From contig SYID01000044.1 of NCBI GenBank assembly GCA_005798925.1, positions 1 through 21,586 on the forward strand: a stretch of 21,586 bases of DNA, written 5' to 3'. A model generated the notes under the pieces. It was not told where the DNA came from and made no database searches. It worked only from the letters and a program-made list of their open reading frames with translations. Positions 15,419 to 21,586 of the stretch are shown here, piece by piece. The first letter of the stretch is position 1. Each line of letters starts with the position of its first letter. Made by a program: the position numbers and the translations under genes. This DNA is from Verrucomicrobiota bacterium (GTDB taxonomy: Bacteria > Verrucomicrobiota > Verrucomicrobiia > Opitutales > UBA953).

Positions 15419-16594
15419 GTGTCCGACGCCCTCACCGATGCCTTCCGGAAAATCGACCTGAGCCAGGTCCCGAGCCCTTGCCACGTGCTCCATCGCGGCC
15501 TGCTGGCACAGAACCTCCGCATCCTACGCTCGGTCATGGACCGCTCGGGCGCCAAGGTCCTCCTCGCCCTCAAGGGCTTCGCGCAGTTCAGCGAAGCGAA
15601 GCTGATCGCGCAGCACCTCGCGGGCACGACCGCCAGCGGCATCCACGAGGCGCTCCTCGGCCGCGAAGAATTCGGCGGCGAAGTCCACGCCTACTCGCCG
15701 GCCTTCAAGGACGAGGAGTTCGCCCACCTCCTCCGCGTCGCCGACCACATCTCGTTCAACTCGCCGACGCAGTGGAAGCGCCATAAGGCCGCCGCGCTGT
15801 CCGCCGGCCGTAAGCTCTCCTTCGGCCTGCGCGTCAACCCGGAGCACGCCGAGGTCGACGTCGAGCTCTACAATCCTTGCGCCGCCGGCTCCCGCCTAGG
15901 CACGCTCCGCTCCGAGATCAAGTCGGCCGACGACCTCGAAGGACTCGAGGGCCTCCACTTCCACACGATGTGCCAGCAGGGCGCCGACGTCCTGGAACGG
16001 ACCGTCGCGGCTTTCGAGGCGAAGTTCGGCGAGTTCATCCCGCGCTTGAAATGGGTCAACTTCGGCGGCGGCCACCATATCACCCGCGAAGGCTACGATC
16101 TCGACCGCCTGGTGCGCGTGATCACGGGTTTCCGCCAGCGCTGGGGCCGGCACATCCAGGTCTACCTCGAGCCCGGCGAAGCCATCGGCATCGGCACCGG
16201 CGTCCTGATGGGTACGGTCCTCGATCTGGTCCATAACGGCGTCGACATCGCGATCCTCGACGTCTCGGCGACCTGCCACATGCCGGACACGCTGGAGATG
16301 CCCTACCGGGCCGACATCATGGACGCGGACCTGCCCGGCAAACTGCCCCATACCTATCGCCTCGGCAGCGCCACCTGCCTCGCCGGGGACGTCATCGGGG
16401 ATTACTCTTTCGCCAAGCCGCTCCAGGTCGGTCAGAGGTTGGTGTTCATGGACATGTCCCATTATACGTTCGTGAAGAACACGACCTTCAACGGGGTGCC
16501 CCTGCCGGCCATCGCCAGTTTCGACCCGGTCGACGGCAAGATCCACGTGATCCGACGTTTCGGTTATGCGGACTACAAGAACCGCCTGTCCTGA
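15419..16594 (+). CDS. nspC: Carboxynorspermidine/carboxyspermidine decarboxylase
   Basis: This PLP-dependent enzyme of the alanine racemase-fold decarboxylase group removes CO2 from carboxynorspermidine or carboxyspermidine to give norspermidine or spermidine. The PLP lysine is K52 in LLALKGFAQF. Other family features are SGIHEALLGREEFGGEVHAYSP, LGLRVNPEHAEV-like sequence near residue 140, LEGLHFHTMCQQG, NFGGGHHITREGYD, YLEPGEAIG and the active-site SATCHMPDTLEMPYR. The C-terminus YADYKNRLS is typical. At 391 residues its length fits the family. The first in-frame start is a GTG at 15419, and no better ATG exists before the conserved region. Which triamine is made cannot be told from sequence. 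Confidence 0.93.
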   Translation: MSDALTDAFRKIDLSQVPSPCHVLHRGLLAQNLRILRSVMDRSGAKVLLALKGFAQFSEAKLIAQHLAGTTASGIHEALLGREEFGGEVHAYSPAFKDEEFAHLLRVADHISFNSPTQWKRHKAAALSAGRKLSFGLRVNPEHAEVDVELYNPCAAGSRLGTLRSEIKSADDLEGLEGLHFHTMCQQGADVLERTVAAFEAKFGEFIPRLKWVNFGGGHHITREGYDLDRLVRVITGFRQRWGRHIQVYLEPGEAIGIGTGVLMGTVLDLVHNGVDIAILDVSATCHMPDTLEMPYRADIMDADLPGKLPHTYRLGSATCLAGDVIGDYSFAKPLQVGQRLVFMDMSHYTFVKNTTFNGVPLPAIASFDPVDGKIHVIRRFGYADYKNRLS

Positions 16595-16609
16595 GGCGGG
16601 GGTAGGCTC

Positions 16610-16638
16610 TTGACCCGCATGGCAAGGCGGACAAGGAT
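16610..16638 (+). promoter_or_regulatory. Candidate promoter of the coiled-coil gene
   Basis: TTGACC (16610-16615) and AAGGAT (16633-16638) are 17 nt apart, and the start codon is 15 nt further on. The -35 is good and the -10 is weak. Confidence 0.35.
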
Positions 16639-16653
16639 GCTTTCAACCAAGTC

Positions 16654-17268
16654 ATGAAGACCCGCGAAATCATCCTCATCCTCCTCGCCGCCACCTTCGG
16701 AGGCATCGCCATCGTCACCTGGAGCGGCGAAGCCGAGGCCAATGCGCGCGCCCAGAAGATCTCCGACGAGGCCACGGCCGCCCGCGTGAAGAACGCCGGC
16801 GAACTGAAGGACGCCCGGGAAAGAGCCGCCAAGGAGATCGCCACCCTGCGGCAATCGGCCGAAGCGGCCTCGAAGCAAGCCGCCGCCGACCTCGCCAAGG
16901 CCAAGGACGAAGCCGCCAAGGCCGCCGTCCAACTGGTCGCCGACCTCGCCAAGGCGAAGGACGACGGGGCCAAGGCCACCGTCAAGGCCGCCGAACTCGA
17001 GAAGGCCAAGGCTGACGCCGCCAACCGTGTCAACGAACTGACCGCCGAACTGGCCCGCCTTCGTGACGGCTCGGAACTCAAGGACGCCTTGGCCCGCCAG
17101 AAGAAGGCCGAGGCCGACCTCGAAGCCGCCTCGTCCGCCCTGCGCGATGCCAACGCCAAGCTGGCCTCGGCTCTGGCCCGCATCGCCGAACTCGAAGAAG
17201 AGAACCGTCGGCTGCGCGAACAGGCCAAGGGCACGGGCAACGCCTCGCCTAACTACCGCGCGCTCTGA
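16654..17268 (+). CDS. Membrane-anchored Ala/Lys-rich coiled-coil protein of unknown function
   Basis: I cannot assign a family. The 204-residue protein has one N-terminal hydrophobic helix (about residues 5-22, IILILLAATFGGIAIVTW), which could be a signal anchor. The rest is a continuous charged helix rich in Ala, Lys, Glu and Asp, with a short unstructured end. Residues about 78-113 contain two copies of an 18-residue unit beginning ADLAKAKD (DNA 16885-16938 and 16939-16992), and a third, decayed copy follows. The helix is probably periplasmic or cytoplasmic depending on anchor orientation: a Lys-Arg pair precedes the hydrophobic part, favouring the helix outside. It follows nspC by 59 nt but has its own promoter candidate. 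Alignments to apolipoprotein- or LEA-like proteins would be expected from composition alone and should not be trusted. Confidence 0.8.
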   Translation: MKTREIILILLAATFGGIAIVTWSGEAEANARAQKISDEATAARVKNAGELKDARERAAKEIATLRQSAEAASKQAAADLAKAKDEAAKAAVQLVADLAKAKDDGAKATVKAAELEKAKADAANRVNELTAELARLRDGSELKDALARQKKAEADLEAASSALRDANAKLASALARIAELEEENRRLREQAKGTGNASPNYRAL

Positions 17269-17289
17269 GCCCGGCGGCTGACCGCCCGA

Positions 17290-17763
17290 TCAGCCCGGCC
17301 TCCTGGCCGGGCTTTTTCGTGTCCGCCCGAAGAGGCGGCTGAGCTTCGCGAGCAAACGACCGCGGGCCTTCGGCCGCAGTTCGTGCTCCCAGAGGCGGAC
17401 GACCTGCCACCCGGCGCGGCGCAGGCGCCGCATGTCGCGCCGATCGCGCGCATGGTTCCGCCGGAACTTGGCCTGCCAGAAGGCGGCGTTGCCCTGCGGC
17501 CGCGTGCCATGCCGCGGACAGCCGTGCCAGAAGCAACCATCGACGAACACCGCGAGGCGCCGAACGGGGAACACGAAGTCCGGGCGCACCTGGAACCGTT
17601 CGCCGGCGGCGGTCCGACCACGGACGGCCTGCTGCCGGCGCCAGCCGGACCAGCCCTGCCTCCGCAGCAATTTCGCCAGAGCCTGCTCGGTCGTGAGGTT
17701 CCCACGCCCGCGGACCTTGGCCATGAGGGCGCTGCGCTCGGCGCGAGTATAGACGTCCGCCAT
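17290..17763 (-). CDS. vsr: Very short patch repair (Vsr) family DNA mismatch endonuclease
   Basis: Vsr nicks DNA 5' of T:G mismatches that arise by deamination of 5-methylcytosine. The 157-residue protein matches the family: RSALMAKVRGRGNLTTE at the N-terminus, catalytic D62 in RPDFVF, then FVDGCFWHGCPRHG with H80 and H85, and DRRDMRRLRRAGWQVVRLWEHEL. The residue aligned with E. coli His64 is Asp75, as in a large subgroup of Vsr-like proteins. Vsr genes usually lie beside a cytosine-5 methyltransferase, but none is in the window. The ATG at 17763 is the only sensible start and has AGGA immediately before it. The gene fits exactly between the porin's terminator and the convergent coiled-coil gene's terminator. 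An unusually Arg-rich composition reflects the GC-rich background. Confidence 0.9.
   Translation of the reverse strand: MADVYTRAERSALMAKVRGRGNLTTEQALAKLLRRQGWSGWRRQQAVRGRTAAGERFQVRPDFVFPVRRLAVFVDGCFWHGCPRHGTRPQGNAAFWQAKFRRNHARDRRDMRRLRRAGWQVVRLWEHELRPKARGRLLAKLSRLFGRTRKSPARRPG
17292..17317 (+). terminator. Rho-independent terminator of the coiled-coil gene
   Basis: AGCCCGGCC (17292-17300) pairs perfectly with GGCCGGGCT (17305-17313) around TCCT, and the stem runs into TTTTT (17313-17317). The last codons of the convergent vsr gene lie inside this hairpin. Confidence 0.88.
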
Positions 17764-17780
17764 GTCCTATCATGGATATG

Positions 17781-17808
17781 AAAAAGCCCGGACCGCAAGG
17801 TCCGGGCT
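17781..17808 (-). terminator. Rho-independent terminator of the porin gene (distal)
   Basis: AGCCCGGACC (17785-17794) pairs perfectly with GGTCCGGGCT (17799-17808) around GCAA, and on the minus strand it is followed by TTTTT. It is the second of two hairpins behind the porin stop and lies 18 nt before the vsr start. Confidence 0.88.
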
Positions 17809-17831
17809 GGTCGGCGAGCTTGCCAAAGGAA

Positions 17832-17857
17832 GAGGGCCGGCTGCCCAGCCGGCCCTC
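17832..17857 (-). terminator. Proximal hairpin after the porin gene
   Basis: GAGGGCCGGCTG (17832-17843) and CAGCCGGCCCTC (17846-17857) are perfectly complementary. On the minus strand TTCCTTTGG follows. With the distal hairpin it forms a tandem terminator. Confidence 0.7.
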
Positions 17858-17882
17858 GGAGCACATCCTTCAGACGCGAGGC

Positions 17883-19250
17883 TTAGTAGTTGAACTGGAG
17901 CTGGAGCGCCAGACGGCGGGAGCCGGAGATGACCGTCGGCATCGCGGTGCTGGTGTTCGAGCGCTCGTCCGCGAGCGTATACTGGAGCTGCAGCTCGACT
18001 TCCTTGCGCCACTGCCATTCGAACCCGAGGTCGATCTCATTGACGCACATCTGGGGGGCGTTGGTGGCGAATTTACGGGCGCCGTCGAAGTAGTTCCAGC
18101 GGACGTAGGGGATGAATTCGGACTGCTCGCCGTATTTGTGGCGATAGTTCACCATGATGTAGCCGCCGTGCAGGCTCTGGGTGGTGACGGCGGTACGGTC
18201 GGCGTTCAGCTGCGGCCCCTGACCGGTGGTCCACTCCGCCTCGATACCCCAAGGCTGCGGATACATGATGAAGGTCGCGGCGGCGCGGCGGTCGACGAAG
18301 CCGTCCGAGAGGTCGCGACGGTCGTTGGCGTTGATGTTGGCGTCGAGGACAGTCTTGGAGACGCCGCCCGGGAGGCCCGTGCCGGTGGTGAGATCGGTGG
18401 TCACCTTGAAGCGGCCGGCATAAGCGCCGATGCCCGCCTCATACATCTGACCGCTGGCGGCCACCCAAGGCTTGCTAAGGCGAATCAGGCTGTGCACCTC
18501 GCCGTTGTTGTCAGCGCGATTGAGGCCGGCACCGCTGTAGAAACCGGCGGTGAAGACGCCATAGTCGCCGGAACCCTTGAAGCCGTCCTTGACGAGGCTC
18601 TTGAAGAGGGCGCGGTCCTCGGTGTTGGCATACATGTAATAGATACCCTGGTCGCGCTCGCCTTCGACCGCCGAGTTAAGAGCTTCCGGACGTTCCATCT
18701 GGAGTCGGTTCTGAGAGGACTGGAGGTTCACCCAACCGTAAGGGACCTTGGAGACGCCGATACGGATGCGGTGCTCCTTGGCTTCGTCGAGGGCGATGTC
18801 GGCGTAGATGTCGCGGGTCTGCAGGCCGAAGTTACGGCTGGTGCCGGAGTCGACGCTGGCGGCGACGTCCCACTGGGTGTAGAGATAGACGCGGCCGAAA
18901 TCACCGGAGAGCTTGAAGCGGCCTCGGCGGATGATGAGGGACTGGTTCGGATCCACGGAGCGGTCGGCCGGCAGGCCGCCGGTGAGGTAGGCCGCGTCGT
19001 TCATCTGCTCGGTGTGACGGACCTGGGTGTAACCGTCGATGGAGAGCTTCTCGTACCAAGGGATCTCGCGGGGGCCGGAACGAAGGTTGGCGACGGCGGC
19101 CTGTTCGAGCGCCTGGGCGCGCTCCTCGGCGGTGATGATCCCCTTCTTGACCAGGAGGTCGAGGGCGGGATTCCGCTCGGCGGCGGCGGCGGTGAGTGCG
19201 CAACCGAGGGAGGCGGCGGCGACGAAGAACTGCTTGATGCGGTGGTTCAT
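17883..19250 (-). CDS. Outer-membrane porin, OprO/OprP-like (phosphate-selective porin family)
   Basis: This is a 455-residue secreted beta-barrel. The ATG at 19250 gives a classic signal peptide (MNHRIKQFFVAAASLGCALTAAAA), with cleavage expected just after the alanine run; an upstream in-frame ATG at 19274 would spoil it. The mature N-terminus has ALDLLVKKGIITAEERAQALEQA, a short helical segment frequent before the barrel in porins of Verrucomicrobia and relatives. The barrel has alternating hydrophobic/polar strands with YTQVRHTEQ, IRRGRFKLSGDF, YLYTQWDVAAS, RIRIGVSKVPYGW, YMVNYRHKYG-like repeats and ends in LALQLQFNY, with the terminal aromatic residue that the BAM complex recognises. Substrate is unknown; the family name does not prove phosphate selectivity. 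It is followed by a tandem terminator and is not in an operon with its neighbours. Confidence 0.88.
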   Translation of the reverse strand: MNHRIKQFFVAAASLGCALTAAAAERNPALDLLVKKGIITAEERAQALEQAAVANLRSGPREIPWYEKLSIDGYTQVRHTEQMNDAAYLTGGLPADRSVDPNQSLIIRRGRFKLSGDFGRVYLYTQWDVAASVDSGTSRNFGLQTRDIYADIALDEAKEHRIRIGVSKVPYGWVNLQSSQNRLQMERPEALNSAVEGERDQGIYYMYANTEDRALFKSLVKDGFKGSGDYGVFTAGFYSGAGLNRADNNGEVHSLIRLSKPWVAASGQMYEAGIGAYAGRFKVTTDLTTGTGLPGGVSKTVLDANINANDRRDLSDGFVDRRAAATFIMYPQPWGIEAEWTTGQGPQLNADRTAVTTQSLHGGYIMVNYRHKYGEQSEFIPYVRWNYFDGARKFATNAPQMCVNEIDLGFEWQWRKEVELQLQYTLADERSNTSTAMPTVISGSRRLALQLQFNY

Positions 19251-19341
19251 GAGAAGGTGCGAATGCGACGGCATCCTCTCATGCGATTGTTACGGTTCCG
19301 TGGCTAACGGGGTAAGACCCCGCAACACCCCTATGGGTGAC

Positions 19342-20208
19342 TTAGCCTAGGAAAGGGGCCAAACCTTGGAAAACATCCGTAAAAGCGGGCTTCCAGCCGA
19401 GCTCGGCCCGGATCCGGCCCGTCGCCACGATCCGGCTGGGCTGCGTCCGGCCGCCTTTCGCCATGCGCGGACCCGCGGGCGCGCTCGGATCGAACACCGG
19501 AGCGGACTGACCCAGCCGCTCCGCGATCCAGCGGGCGAGCGCTTCCTTCGTCACGGGATGACCATCGCCGACGTTATAGACCCGCGCGCCTGCGGGACCG
19601 GCGACGAGCGCGGCGAGGATCGAAGACGCCGCGTCGTCGCGGTGGAGATAGTTGATGTAATGGTCGACGCGTCCGCCGATGACATGGTCGCCGCGCCGCA
19701 ATTGATCGACCATGTGATGCCGGCCCGGACCGTACAGTCCGCCGAAGCGCAGCACGCGGGCCTTGGCGAAACCGGAATCCAAGACCGCCCGCTCGCCGCC
19801 GAGGATCGCGTCCGCGGTCGGGGCTCCGCCGACGACGCTCTCTTCGTCGACGATCCGTCCGTCATCCTGACGATACACGCCGGTGGAGCTGGTGAAGACG
19901 AAGGCCTGCGCGCCGACATCGCGGGCCCAGGCGAGCGCGCGCTTCACGCCGACATCGTAGGCCAGCGCATAGGCTTCCGGCCCGCCGCCGCCGGTGCTGG
20001 CGGCGTAGACGACGGCATCGAAACGCGCCGGCAAGGCCGACCAGTCGCCCGCATGGAGATCGAAGGCTTCCGCGGCGAGGCCTTCGGCGCGCAGCTTGTC
20101 GCACGAGGCCTGGGACCGGACGACGCCGAGGACGTCGTGCCCCGCCGCCTTGGCCTGCCGGGCGAATTCGGCGCCGACGTATCCGCATCCGAGGACGGCG
20201 ATCTTCAT
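19342..20208 (-). CDS. Atypical short-chain dehydrogenase/reductase (NAD(P)-binding, YeeZ-like)
   Basis: This 288-residue protein has an N-terminal Rossmann motif (KIAVLGCGYVGAEFARQA), a second-strand VVRS that could favour NADP, FVFTSSTGVY, a nucleotide-sugar epimerase-like LRFGGLYGPGRH and YINYLHRDDAASSILAAL. The usual SDR YxxxK pair is not complete: the Tyr of STGVY is followed by RQDD with no Lys, as in the atypical SDR group that includes E. coli YeeZ. Substrate and reaction are unknown. The ATG at 20208 overlaps the lpxB stop (ATGA), which fixes the start and makes it the last gene of the lpxB operon. Link to lipid A or cell-surface sugars is inference from context. Confidence 0.85.
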   Translation of the reverse strand: MKIAVLGCGYVGAEFARQAKAAGHDVLGVVRSQASCDKLRAEGLAAEAFDLHAGDWSALPARFDAVVYAASTGGGGPEAYALAYDVGVKRALAWARDVGAQAFVFTSSTGVYRQDDGRIVDEESVVGGAPTADAILGGERAVLDSGFAKARVLRFGGLYGPGRHHMVDQLRRGDHVIGGRVDHYINYLHRDDAASSILAALVAGPAGARVYNVGDGHPVTKEALARWIAERLGQSAPVFDPSAPAGPRMAKGGRTQPSRIVATGRIRAELGWKPAFTDVFQGLAPFLG

Positions 20209-21404
20209 GGGCGGGTTTCCTTCGGAAGATACGAGGCGACCCACTCCGCCGGCGTGGAGCCCGACTTCGCGGAAAGCAGCGTGAGGAGCTCGGCGGCGTC
20301 GGCGACGGCCTGCGCCCGCGGCTCAGGCCCTTCGACGCAGGCGCGCAGACGGGAGGCGAGGGCTTCGGGTTCGCAGGCGCCTTGGAGATGCTCCGGCCAG
20401 GCCTGCCGCCTGAGGAGGATGTTCGCGATGCCGAGATGATCGACGCGTCCCGCGATGAGGTAGCGGCCCATCACCCAGGTCAGCGGGTTGGCCCGATAGA
20501 CGACGGCACCCGGGATGCCGGCCAGCGCGACGGTGAGCGACATGGTGCCCGAACTGACCAGCGCGGCGCAGCCGGCGGCCGGCCCTTCCGACACCGGCCG
20601 CAGGTCGATGCCCTTGGCTTCGTCGCCATACTCGGCGAGCAGCCGGTAGAGCTCGGCATGCACTTCGCCGCCGGTGTGCAGCACGAGCGCGCGTCGCTTA
20701 GGATGGTGGCGGCGGAATAGCGCGAAGGCCTCGACGAGCGAGGGGAAGATCTTCCGGACAGGCTTGGGCCGGCTGCCCGGCAGGAGCAGCACGGGGCCGT
20801 CCGGGTCATGCCGCAGTCCGGGCACGTGTTCCTTGTCCGCGAACGGATGGCCGACGAAACGCGCGTCCAGCTCGGTGTCGGCATAGCACTCCGGCTCGAA
20901 TGGGAAGATCGTGCCGACCGAATCCAAGTCGCGCGCCATCGTGAAACGACGTTTGGGTTTCCACGCCCAGAGCTGGGGGCTGACGTACTGCAGGACGGCT
21001 GTTTCGCCTCCGCCGGCGCGGGACATGCCTCCCCTGCGCAGTTCGTTCGCGAGCCGGAGATTGAGCCCGGGATAGTCGACGAGGACCACGACCTTGGGCT
21101 TCCACTGCTTGGTCCAGCCCACCATTCGGCGGAAGAGCCCACGATAGAAAGGATACGCCGACAGGATCTCGACGATGCCCACGGCGGAGAAGGTGGTCAT
21201 GTCGAAGAGCAGCTGGGCGCCGGCGGCGCGGAGCTGCGGTCCGCCGAAAGCGGCGATGCGCAGGCCCGGACGGGCCGCGAGCAGGTCCGCGACGACCTTG
21301 GCGGCGTGCTGGTCGCCGGAATGCTCGCCCGCCACGACGAGGACGTCGACCGCGCCCCCGCGGGGACGGTCGAAGCTCGCCGGGATGGCCGGGAACGCGC
21401 TCAT
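20205..21404 (-). CDS. lpxB: Lipid-A-disaccharide synthase
   Basis: LpxB joins UDP-2,3-diacylglucosamine with lipid X to form the tetraacyl disaccharide of lipid A at the inner face of the cytoplasmic membrane. The 399-residue protein contains VVAGEHSGDQHAA at the N-terminus, FSAVGIVEIL, LVDYPGLNLRLA, QYVSPQLWAWKPKR, IFPFEPECY, FVGHPFAD, LLLPGSR and SSGTMSLTVALAGIPGAVVYRANPLT, all in the family order. The ATG at 21404 overlaps the preceding gene's stop (ATGA), and the frame open upstream of it overlaps that gene. Its presence shows that the host makes lipopolysaccharide or a related lipid A glycolipid. Confidence 0.95.
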   Translation of the reverse strand: MSAFPAIPASFDRPRGGAVDVLVVAGEHSGDQHAAKVVADLLAARPGLRIAAFGGPQLRAAGAQLLFDMTTFSAVGIVEILSAYPFYRGLFRRMVGWTKQWKPKVVVLVDYPGLNLRLANELRRGGMSRAGGGETAVLQYVSPQLWAWKPKRRFTMARDLDSVGTIFPFEPECYADTELDARFVGHPFADKEHVPGLRHDPDGPVLLLPGSRPKPVRKIFPSLVEAFALFRRHHPKRRALVLHTGGEVHAELYRLLAEYGDEAKGIDLRPVSEGPAAGCAALVSSGTMSLTVALAGIPGAVVYRANPLTWVMGRYLIAGRVDHLGIANILLRRQAWPEHLQGACEPEALASRLRACVEGPEPRAQAVADAAELLTLLSAKSGSTPAEWVASYLPKETRP

Positions 21405-21586
21405 TTGCGCGCCATGCCGGCGCGGATCTGTTCGGTGATCTGGATGGCGACCGCCAGAGCGGTACGGCCGAGTTCGCCGTTGACCTTCGGGCTCTTGCGG
21501 TCGCGGACGCACGCGGTGAACGAGGCGAGTTCGATGGCGAGGGGCTCGCCCTTCTCGATCGGGATCTCCTCCTTGGCGAAGCCGCC
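21401..21586 (-). CDS. C-terminal fragment of a Gfo/Idh/MocA-like oxidoreductase (5' part outside window)
   Basis: Only the last 61 residues are visible. They read GEPLAIELASFTACVRDRKSP, then VNGELGRTALAVAIQITEQI, which matches the C-terminal part of Gfo/Idh/MocA NAD(P)-dependent sugar oxidoreductases (a strand, then the final helix). Its stop overlaps the lpxB start by ATGA, so it is co-translated with lpxB. Such an enzyme beside lpxB recalls GnnA, the oxidoreductase that makes a 3-amino sugar for amide-linked lipid A, but the fragment is too short to test this. Confidence 0.6.
   Translation of the reverse strand, partial: GGFAKEEIPIEKGEPLAIELASFTACVRDRKSPKVNGELGRTALAVAIQITEQIRAGMARK

Noticed and set aside
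19180..19250. Possible lipobox (SLGC) in the porin signal peptide
   Set aside because: The -3 position is Ser, not Leu or similar, and the following alanine run gives a normal signal peptidase I site; the product is a beta-barrel.
19308..19322. CGGGG/CCCCG hairpin between the SDR gene and the porin
   Set aside because: A 5-bp stem without a T-run on the minus strand; too weak to call as a terminator.

Overview
The window is GC-rich chromosomal DNA (about two thirds G+C) from a Gram-negative bacterium. LpxB and a 16-strand-type porin indicate an outer membrane with lipid A, and MurA and RodA indicate a conventional rod-type peptidoglycan wall. The following combination resembles Verrucomicrobiota, most likely the class Opitutae: RNase Y together with an RNase G-type enzyme, a carboxy(nor)spermidine dehydrogenase/decarboxylase pair, a ProB without a PUA domain, a verrucomicrobial-style porin N-terminus, and very few Shine-Dalgarno sequences. 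That placement is inference from gene content. Most of the window is core housekeeping, and I see no prophage, insertion sequence, CRISPR array or defence island.

Layout. Left edge, minus strand: the 5' part of isocitrate dehydrogenase (icd), then a small protein with two predicted ribbon-helix-helix domains and a lysine-rich tail. Divergent from it is a P1B-4-type metal-efflux ATPase; the intergenic region carries several perfect palindromes. Next, on the minus strand, comes rodA-rng (cell-shape glycosyltransferase and RNase G). Head-to-head with rodA begins a long plus-strand block: rny (RNase Y), an unrecognised RGG-rich disordered protein with a structured leader, murA, ruvB, proB-proA (4-nt overlap), tRNA-Asp(GTC), carboxynorspermidine dehydrogenase, nspC, and a membrane-anchored alanine/lysine-rich coiled-coil protein. 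On the right, minus strand: a Vsr-type endonuclease squeezed between two terminators, an OprO/OprP-like porin, and a tightly coupled operon of a Gfo/Idh/MocA-type oxidoreductase (partial), lpxB and an atypical SDR protein, joined by ATGA overlaps.

How the genes work together. proB and proA make glutamate semialdehyde for proline. The dehydrogenase and nspC carry out the last two steps of the alternative triamine pathway. murA and rodA act at the start and the polymerisation step of peptidoglycan synthesis. lpxB belongs to lipid A synthesis. Two RNA-decay endonucleases (RNase G and RNase Y) and an RGG-rich, probably RNA-binding protein lie within 6 kb, which is the most suggestive neighbourhood in the window. 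The points most worth a second look are the RGG protein and its leader, the tandem-RHH/lysine-tail regulator beside the ATPase, the DKSGT variant of the ATPase phosphorylation motif, and a strong terminator 8 nt before murA.
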